A stretch of DNA of 11,874 nucleotides, taken from positions 1 through 11,874 of the forward strand of contig CAZKPP010000067.1 of NCBI GenBank assembly GCA_964554665.1, in the 5' to 3' direction. Position numbers and translations under genes: made by a program. Source of the DNA: UBA3263 sp964554665 (GTDB lineage Bacteria > Bacteroidota > Bacteroidia > Bacteroidales > Muribaculaceae). Position 1 is the stretch's first letter. Every line of letters begins with the position of its first letter. Below the pieces are notes generated by a model. It had not been told where the DNA came from. It was given only the letters and a program-made list of their open reading frames with translations, and searched no databases. This document shows, in pieces, positions 6,329-11,874 of the stretch.

Positions 6329-6430
6329 TGTAAAAATAAGCATGATGCAAAGGGGCTTATTTTAACAAAAATGTAAAAATAAGCACTTTTTGCGCATTAT
6401 TAACTGCTTATTTTGACACTTTCATTTCCC
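6329..6430. repeat. Right copy of the ~103-bp direct repeat flanking the ATPase gene
   Basis: This copy is 102 bp and in the same orientation as 4759-4861. Substitutions are at 6345, 6352, 6415 and 6425, and one A is missing from the run at 6366-6371. It holds the same two inverted pairs of the 13-mer: 6329-6341 with 6355-6367, and 6372-6385 with 6405-6418 (one mismatch). On the minus strand it still encodes G-N-E-S-V-K-I-S-S-stop (6429-6400), the equivalent of the ATPase C-terminus G-I-E-S-V-K-I-S-S-stop, although no ATPase body lies upstream. It sits 30 bases upstream of the ATPase -7 box and about 60 bases before the receptor promoter. Confidence 0.92.
6400..6429 (-). pseudogene. Vestigial 3' end of a second ATPase gene (last nine codons and stop)
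   Basis: The right repeat preserves, in frame, the same C-terminal codons as the intact ATPase: E-S-V-K-I-S-S-stop is identical and one upstream residue differs (N for I). One of the two base changes in this stretch is synonymous (GTA to GTC). The sequence further upstream on the minus strand is the receptor promoter region and shows no similarity to the ATPase. This is either a gene relic left by deletion of a tandem copy, or the fixed boundary of the repeated unit. It is short, so the pseudogene label is tentative. Confidence 0.4.
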
Positions 6431-6492
6431 CTAAAATAATCTAATAATAAGGAAAGTGGAGGGGAATTTAACGTTTTTTGGAATTTTTTTAG

Positions 6493-6500
6493 TACCTTTG
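6493..6500 (+). promoter_or_regulatory. Bacteroidetes -7 promoter box for the TonB receptor operon
   Basis: The sequence TACCTTTG matches TAnnTTTG and lies 46 bases before the receptor ATG, giving a leader of about 40 nt. Upstream are T-rich runs (6474-6490), but no TTTG at exact -33 spacing, so the -33 box is weak. With no other box in the 23-bp and 9-bp gaps downstream, this probably drives the receptor and both lipoproteins. Confidence 0.55.
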
Positions 6501-6546
6501 ACGTGCAATTCATCAGCAAAAACAATAAACCAACATAAGTTAACCT

Positions 6547-9315
6547 ATGAGATTCAAGTTTTTAGCGCTCCTGATGCTCATTGCGGTGTTCCCCTCGCTG
6601 GCCCAGACGGCCGCCGTTACGGGAACCCTGGTCGATGACTATACCGGAGCACCCCTTGCGGGGGCAACAGTGATGTTGCGCGAACAAGGCAAACGCGCCG
6701 TTACCGGCCCCGCCGGCAAATTCACAATTACCAACGCCAATCCGGGTCAGGACTTCCTGCTGGCCATGGCTTTCGGCTACAACGATGCAGAAATCGCCAT
6801 CGACCTCAAAAACGGTCAAACCGTTGACCTCGGGTTCATTAAGCTCGTCAACGCCGACAACCTCACCGACTTCTACGAAGAGCAGCAAGACAACCTCTTC
6901 GACGAGCAAGCCCTCAACGAAGACGAAAGCTCGGCCCAGAGCATCAACGCCCTGACCGGTGCCTCGGACAACATTTACTACAATGCTTCGAACTATAACT
7001 TCTCGAACATGTACTTCCGTTTCCGCGGCTACGACTCGCAGTATCAAACAACCTACATCAACGGAATGGACATGAACGACCCCATTCGCGGTCGCTTCAA
7101 CTATTCGAGCCTGGGCGGCATGACCTCGCGCGCATTCCGCAACCGCACAACCTCGATCGGCCTGGCCGCCTCCGACGCCGGCTTCGGCAACGTTGGCGGT
7201 TCGTCGAACATTTCGACCATCACCTCCGAATATGCTCCCGGCTTCAACGGCTCGGTTGCCTACACCAACTCCAACTATATGCTGCGCGCAATGGCCACCT
7301 ACGCCACCGGCATCAACCGCCACGGCTGGGGCCTGACCGTTAGCGCCATCGGCCGCTACGCCAACGAAGGAGTTATCGAAGGCACGTTCTACAACAGCGC
7401 AGGCCTGTTCCTGTCGCTCGAAAAGGTTTTCAACGCCAACCACTCGCTGACCCTCACGGCCTATGGCGCTCCCACCCAGCGCGCAACCGCATCGGCAACC
7501 TATCAGGAAGCCTTTGACCTGGCCGACAACAACCTCTACAACCCCAACTGGGGCTACTACAACGGCAAAAAGCGCTCGTCGAGAATCGTTGAAAGCTTCG
7601 ACCCCACAATGATGCTCAACTGGATCTACGACTCCAAGAAAGGCACCCGCGTCAACACCGGCGCCATGTTCCGTTCGGTCTACTATTCATCGTCGGCCCT
7701 GAACTGGTTTAACGCCAACGACCCGCGCCCCGACTATTACCGCAACCTCCCCTCCAACTTCTACTCCAACGGCGAGCCCACCGCCCAGAGCGAGTTTATT
7801 GCCGACCTCTGGCGCAACGACGAATCCGTGCGTCAGCTCAACTGGGAACGCATGGTTCGCACCAACGAACTCAACAACATTGACAACATCGGCCGCCCCG
7901 AAGCCGACAAAGTCGGTTCGAGCTACATTCTCGAAAACCGCGTCAGCCACTCGCTGCAGGGCCAGATTAACGTTAACGTCAACCACCGCCTCAACTCCTA
8001 CATGACCCTCCAGGGCGGCGCCTACGCAAGCTACACCAAGGCCCACTACTACAAAACCGTGCGCGACCTGCTCGGCGGCGAATTCTGGCTCGACGTCGAC
8101 CCCTTCTCGCAGCGCGACATGAGCATCGTGCCCGACAACATGCAGAACGACCTCGACAACCCCAACCGCCGCGTAGGCAAGGGCGACAAGTTCGGCTACG
8201 ACTACGCCCTGCACGCAACCAAAGCAGGCGCATGGCTGCAAAATCAGATTACCCTGCCCCACTGGGACCTCAACTACGGCCTGAAGATGGCCTACACCCA
8301 GTTCCACCGCACCGGCTATATGCGCAACGGCCGCGCCCCCGAAAACTCGCTCGGCGCCGGCGAAAACCACTCGTTTAACGAGGGCGCAGTTAAGGTCGGA
8401 GCTACCTGGAAAATCGACGGCCGCAACTACATGATGGCCCACTTCGAGTATGGCTCTCACGCCCCGCTGATCGAAAGCATCTACATTTCGCCGCGTATCA
8501 ACAACTCGATTATTTCCGACCCCAAAGCCGAACGCATCCTCGCCGCCGACCTTACCTACGGCTTCAACTACCGCAAGCTGCGCGGCTCGATTACCGTTTA
8601 CGACACCGAATTCTACGATGCCATTGAACGCACCTCGTTCTTCGACGACAACGAACAGGCCTACACCAACTATGTTATGCACGGCGTTCGCCGCCAGAAC
8701 ATGGGCGTTGAACTCGGCCTGGCCTATAAGATTATCCCCTCGCTGACCGCAACCTTCGCCGGAACAGTTGCTTCTTATCGCTATAAGAACAACCCCCACG
8801 GCGTACGCTCGTTTGAAAACGGCCTGCACGAAGACATTCACTCCGTTGTTTACCTGAAAAACTATCGCGTGGGCGGCACTCCCCAACAGGCCTACTCCAT
8901 CGGCCTGGACTGGGCAGCCCCCAAAAGTTGGTTCCTCGGCGTTACCGCCAACTGGATGCGCGACAGCTGGGTGAAACTTGCTCCGGTCTACCACGAAATC
9001 CAGCCCACCCTCTGGGAATCGTATCCGACCTACGACGCCGCCCTGGCAATGCAGGAAGAAATCTGCAGTCAGGACAAGATGAACAACGCCTTCTCGCTCA
9101 ACGTGTCGATCGGCAAACTCATCTACATCAACCGCAAGGTGTCGCTCAACATCAACCTCAACGTTGACAACATCACCAACAACCGCAATATCCAGCAAAA
9201 CGCCTACCAGCAGGGCCGCATAGACCGCACCAACTGGAATCTTGAAAAATATGCCAACCGCTACTCCTACGCTCAGGGCACCAAGGCATTCCTCAACATC
9301 GGCGTTCGTTTCTAA
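6547..9315 (+). CDS. TonB-dependent outer-membrane receptor with carboxypeptidase-regulatory-like domain
   Basis: A 922-residue outer-membrane transporter. It has a signal peptide (MRFKFLALLMLIAVFPSLA, cleavage likely before Q20), then a CarboxypepD_reg-like beta-sandwich (about 24-100; VTGTLVDDYTGAPLAGATV), an acidic linker rich in D and E (about 105-130) where a TonB box would lie, a plug domain (about 130-240; RFRGYDSQYQTTYINGMDMND), and a long beta-barrel ending in the C-terminal phenylalanine (FLNIGVRF) needed for BAM recognition. It lacks the usual SusC/RagA plug signature, and no SusD gene follows. Instead two DUF5689 lipoproteins come 23 bp downstream, a pairing I recall from other Bacteroidetes. 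The substrate cannot be read from the sequence; glycan, peptide, metal and nucleic-acid cargo are all possible. The barrel has many aromatic and N/D residues, as is common for such receptors. Confidence 0.93.
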   Translation: MRFKFLALLMLIAVFPSLAQTAAVTGTLVDDYTGAPLAGATVMLREQGKRAVTGPAGKFTITNANPGQDFLLAMAFGYNDAEIAIDLKNGQTVDLGFIKLVNADNLTDFYEEQQDNLFDEQALNEDESSAQSINALTGASDNIYYNASNYNFSNMYFRFRGYDSQYQTTYINGMDMNDPIRGRFNYSSLGGMTSRAFRNRTTSIGLAASDAGFGNVGGSSNISTITSEYAPGFNGSVAYTNSNYMLRAMATYATGINRHGWGLTVSAIGRYANEGVIEGTFYNSAGLFLSLEKVFNANHSLTLTAYGAPTQRATASATYQEAFDLADNNLYNPNWGYYNGKKRSSRIVESFDPTMMLNWIYDSKKGTRVNTGAMFRSVYYSSSALNWFNANDPRPDYYRNLPSNFYSNGEPTAQSEFIADLWRNDESVRQLNWERMVRTNELNNIDNIGRPEADKVGSSYILENRVSHSLQGQINVNVNHRLNSYMTLQGGAYASYTKAHYYKTVRDLLGGEFWLDVDPFSQRDMSIVPDNMQNDLDNPNRRVGKGDKFGYDYALHATKAGAWLQNQITLPHWDLNYGLKMAYTQFHRTGYMRNGRAPENSLGAGENHSFNEGAVKVGATWKIDGRNYMMAHFEYGSHAPLIESIYISPRINNSIISDPKAERILAADLTYGFNYRKLRGSITVYDTEFYDAIERTSFFDDNEQAYTNYVMHGVRRQNMGVELGLAYKIIPSLTATFAGTVASYRYKNNPHGVRSFENGLHEDIHSVVYLKNYRVGGTPQQAYSIGLDWAAPKSWFLGVTANWMRDSWVKLAPVYHEIQPTLWESYPTYDAALAMQEEICSQDKMNNAFSLNVSIGKLIYINRKVSLNINLNVDNITNNRNIQQNAYQQGRIDRTNWNLEKYANRYSYAQGTKAFLNIGVRF

Positions 9316-9338
9316 CCCTCTAAGCAGCTAACAATAAT

Positions 9339-11060
9339 ATGAAAATCAATAAAATTCTTCTGTCGGTTGCAATGGCGGGTACGTTAACCGCCTGCGAATG
9401 CGACATGTCTCCGGTTCTCCCCCCGGTTGTTGGTCCCGACTATGGCAAAACCATTCCCGAGGCAACAATGTCGGTTCTGGAGTTCAAACAGAACTTCTGG
9501 AAATCAGATGCCAACTCCTGCAGCAAAATCGGTCTCGACGCCAACGGCGACTCCATTATCCTGCGCGGTCGCGTTGTAAGCTCCGACTCCGCCGGCAATA
9601 TCTACAAATCGCTCGTGCTGCGCGACGAAACCGCCGCACTGGCCTTTTCTATCAACAGCAGCAACCTCTACAAGTCGTATCAATACGGCCAGGAAATCGT
9701 TGTTAACGTAACCGGCATGTATGTCGGCACCTACGCATCGCTCTTCCAGGTAGGCGGCGACGGCGGCACAACAACCACCTTCGGCGACTCCGAACTCTTT
9801 GCCAACCAGAGCGTGCCCGCCGGATGGTCTGACCCCGCGGCCGTAACCCCGCTCACGGTTACTCTCGACGACCTGAAAACCATCAAAACCTCGGCCGAAG
9901 GCCTGCAGGAATGGCAGAGCCAGCTCGTTCGCATCGACGGTCTGACCTTTGAAAACGCCGGCCAGCAGTTCGCCCCGACCCAGAACGAAAACCGCTACCT
10001 GCGCGACGAAAACGGCAACCGCGTTAACCTGCGCTGCTCGTCGTATGCCAAGTTCGCCAAAGACGTAATCCCCACCGGCACCGGCTCCATCGTCGGCATT
10101 CTCAGTTACTATGGCAACTCCGCCTCCAACGCCGACTGGCAGGTTCTGCTCATCAACATCAACGGCCTCATCGGCTTCGACAAGGCCGAAGGCGGCAACG
10201 ACCCCGAAGACCAGGGCAACGGCTCGAAAGAATCGCCCTACACCGTTAGCGACGCTATTAGAAACAACGCCGGCACCGCATGGGTCAAAGGCTACATCGT
10301 TGGCACCATGAATTCCAACGACAACTACACTCTTGAGGTGGCTGAACCCTTCACCGTGGCTTCCAACATCTACCTGGCCGACTCGCCCACCGAAACCAGC
10401 ACCTCCAACATGCTCCCCGTTCAGCTCGTTGGCGGCTCCGAAATCCGCAATGCGCTCAACCTGGTCGATAACCCCGGTAACCTCGGCAAGGAACTGATGA
10501 TTCAGGGCTCGCTCACAGCATACTTCAGCCAGCCCGGCTTGAAGTCGCCCACCGCCGCCATTCTCGACGGCAAGGAAATCGGCACCGCAACCGGCGACGA
10601 CACCCCCGGCACCACCGGCGAGTTCGTGCGCGCAACTTCGATTGCCGACGGCCAATACATCATCTGGTCAAACAACAAAGCAGGCCTCGCATTCCAGGAC
10701 AACAAGAACTACAGCTACCTGCTCACCACCGACTGCACCCCCGCAGCCGACGGCACCATCAGCGCATCAGACGCAAACCTCTTCACCTTCAAACAGGAGG
10801 CCAACGGCTGGACCATCTGCGACTCCCACGGCCAGTATCTCTACATGGAAGGCTCCTACACATCGTTCCAGCTCTCCAAAACTCCCGACATGGCCAATCC
10901 CAACGTTTATTGGACAATTACCGCTAACGCCGACGGCTCATTTGCCATCGTTAACAGCGGCAACGGCAAAACCGTTCGTTTCAGCCCTGACCATGGTTCG
11001 TTCGGCGCTTACGACGACGCATCGAATGGCACCGCAGTTTATCTCTATAAATCTAAATAA
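9339..11060 (+). CDS. DUF5689/DUF6359 surface lipoprotein
   Basis: A 573-residue lipoprotein. The signal peptide ends in a lipobox LTAC with the lipidated cysteine at C19, followed by E-C-D; acidic residues just after the cysteine resemble the Bacteroidetes surface-export signal. Residues about 38-275 are DUF5689: SVLEFKQNFWK, LRGRVVSSDSAGNIYKSL, the DETAALAFSI element, and a second WQSQLVRIDG block, giving an OB-fold-like look. Residues about 291-405 match DUF6359 (KESPYTVSDAI, AWVKGYIVG, NIYLADSP, the YFSQPGLKSPT end). Residues about 427-573 form a third beta-rich region with YIIWSNN, GQYLYMEGSYTSFQLS and FGAYDDASNG. The gene starts 23 bp after the receptor and lies 9 bp before a paralogue, so it is in the same operon. 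It probably sits at the cell surface and captures or delivers substrate for the receptor; the ligand is unknown. Confidence 0.9.
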   Translation: MKINKILLSVAMAGTLTACECDMSPVLPPVVGPDYGKTIPEATMSVLEFKQNFWKSDANSCSKIGLDANGDSIILRGRVVSSDSAGNIYKSLVLRDETAALAFSINSSNLYKSYQYGQEIVVNVTGMYVGTYASLFQVGGDGGTTTTFGDSELFANQSVPAGWSDPAAVTPLTVTLDDLKTIKTSAEGLQEWQSQLVRIDGLTFENAGQQFAPTQNENRYLRDENGNRVNLRCSSYAKFAKDVIPTGTGSIVGILSYYGNSASNADWQVLLININGLIGFDKAEGGNDPEDQGNGSKESPYTVSDAIRNNAGTAWVKGYIVGTMNSNDNYTLEVAEPFTVASNIYLADSPTETSTSNMLPVQLVGGSEIRNALNLVDNPGNLGKELMIQGSLTAYFSQPGLKSPTAAILDGKEIGTATGDDTPGTTGEFVRATSIADGQYIIWSNNKAGLAFQDNKNYSYLLTTDCTPAADGTISASDANLFTFKQEANGWTICDSHGQYLYMEGSYTSFQLSKTPDMANPNVYWTITANADGSFAIVNSGNGKTVRFSPDHGSFGAYDDASNGTAVYLYKSK

Positions 11061-11069
11061 TCCGAAGTT

Positions 11070-11874
11070 ATGAAGCTCTCAATATTTAAATCGCTGGCTG
11101 CGGCTGCGGCAGTTTGTGCCGGAGTTGCCCTCAGCGGATGTCAGGACCGGTTCGACGAATGGTTGCCCGGAGCCCCCGTGGCCAAAGAACAGGCCAACAT
11201 TTCAATCATGGACTTCAAACAGGAGTTCTGGAAAACCGACCTCAACTACTGCGAAGAAATCCCCGCACGCGCAGATGGCTCACACTATATTCTCAGCGGC
11301 CGCGTAATCTCGTCCGACGAGAACTCCAACGTGTTCAAAGCCCTCTATATCCAAGACGAAACCGGCGTTCTGCCCCTCTCAATCAACCAATATTCGCTCT
11401 ACATCGCCAACCGCGTAGGCCAGGAAATCGTGCTTGACCTCACCGGCATGTATGCCGGCAAATATCGCGGCATGTTCCAGCTCGGCTTCCCGTCGTGGAA
11501 CGAAAGCTTCGGCCTCTACGAAACCTCGTTCATGGCCCCCGAGTTCTTCCAGACCCACCGCGAACTCAACGGCAACCCCGAGCCCGCCAAGGTCGACACC
11601 ATCGTTATCAACGACCTGTCGGAAATCAACTCCGACGTTATGAAATGGCAGGGCCAGCTGGTGCGCTTCAACAACGCAACCTTTGCCAACGCCAATAACC
11701 CCGCCGACAATCAGCTCGTTGACAAATACCATTCGAGCGGCTACAACCAGACCCTCAACGTTAGCGGTGGCACCATGGCCATCCGCACTTCGGGCTACGC
11801 CACCTTCTGGAACATGAAACTCCCCACCGAGGCCTGCGACGTTGTTGGTATTCTCGGCTACTACCAGAGCTCCG
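11070..11874 (+). CDS. Second DUF5689 lipoprotein (paralogue; 3' end beyond window)
   Basis: An open frame of 268 codons from ATG 11070 to the window end with no stop. It begins MKLSIFKSLAAAAAVCAG and has a lipobox ALSGC with the lipidated cysteine at C24, followed by Q-D-R-F-D-E, which again places acidic residues near the cysteine. The DUF5689 region tracks the upstream protein closely: IMDFKQEFWKTD against VLEFKQNFWKSD, LSGRVISSDENSNVFKAL against LRGRVVSSDSAGNIYKSL, QEIVLDLTGMYAGKY against QEIVVNVTGMYVGTY, and WQGQLVRF against WQSQLVRI. The two are paralogues with roughly half of residues identical by eye in this block. It starts nine bases after the previous stop. Whether it also has a DUF6359 or other C-terminal domain cannot be seen. 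Confidence 0.9.
   Translation, partial: MKLSIFKSLAAAAAVCAGVALSGCQDRFDEWLPGAPVAKEQANISIMDFKQEFWKTDLNYCEEIPARADGSHYILSGRVISSDENSNVFKALYIQDETGVLPLSINQYSLYIANRVGQEIVLDLTGMYAGKYRGMFQLGFPSWNESFGLYETSFMAPEFFQTHRELNGNPEPAKVDTIVINDLSEINSDVMKWQGQLVRFNNATFANANNPADNQLVDKYHSSGYNQTLNVSGGTMAIRTSGYATFWNMKLPTEACDVVGILGYYQSS

Noticed and set aside
6562..7443. A 293-codon antisense open frame at the 5' end of the receptor gene
   Set aside because: Low-complexity valine/glycine/alanine translation, antisense to the signal peptide and plug domain of the real gene.
7687..9198. A 503-codon antisense open frame across the TonB receptor
   Set aside because: It is stop-free only because the receptor gene uses C-ending codons. 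The translation is valine- and glycine-rich with no motif, and the plus-strand frame is clearly a receptor.
9504..10655. A 383-codon antisense open frame across the DUF5689/DUF6359 gene
   Set aside because: Same composition effect: repetitive V/G/A-rich product with no start signal or family features, opposite to a well-supported lipoprotein.

Overview
The window looks like a chromosomal segment of a Bacteroidales bacterium, most likely a Muribaculaceae-type gut commensal. The evidence is several Bacteroidetes-type promoters (-7 box TAnnTTTG), few Shine-Dalgarno sites, GC-rich C-ending codons in most genes, a TonB-dependent receptor with a carboxypeptidase-regulatory-like N-terminus, DUF5689/DUF6359 surface lipoproteins, and an AAA/DUF4143 ATPase of the kind that is abundant in this phylum. 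The taxonomic call is inference from style; no marker gene settles it.

Layout. (1) 1-1378: tsaE (tRNA t6A synthesis, minus strand, cut by the left edge) is divergent from a DUF2156 (LPG_synthase_C, acyltransferase-fold) gene. (2) 1375-2102: two small unrecognised genes on the minus strand, coupled by an ATGA overlap and driven by a promoter at about 2118. Their last stop overlaps the stop of the DUF2156 gene. (3) 2178-4746: a well-formed promoter drives dinD, followed closely by dapA and rsmA (ksgA), a tight three-gene co-directional run. (4) 4759-6430: an AT-rich module with one minus-strand AAA_14/DUF4143 ATPase (predicted ATPase plus PD-(D/E)XK nuclease fold), bracketed by two roughly 103-bp, about 95% identical direct repeats. 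Each repeat is built from inverted copies of a 13-bp motif, TGTAAAAATAAGC. (5) 6493-11874: a TonB-dependent receptor followed by two paralogous DUF5689 lipoproteins, the second running off the right edge. This is probably an outer-membrane uptake operon in which the lipoproteins take the place of SusD.

The most interesting item is the ATPase module. The left repeat contains the last nine sense codons and stop of the ATPase gene. The right repeat, upstream of the gene, carries the same codons in frame (ending VKISS-stop) although no ATPase body precedes them. A further degenerate motif copy lies in the spacer of the ATPase promoter. This looks like a duplicated, inserted or recombined gene cassette with its own cis-acting sites, not an ordinary chromosomal gene. 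Other points are a perfect 30-nt inverted repeat inside dinD, and dinD heading a housekeeping dapA-rsmA run.

Stretches without a gene are short. The longest is 6265-6546 (282 bp), which holds the ATPase promoter, the right repeat and the receptor promoter. No tRNA, rRNA, CRISPR array, transposase or integrase was seen.
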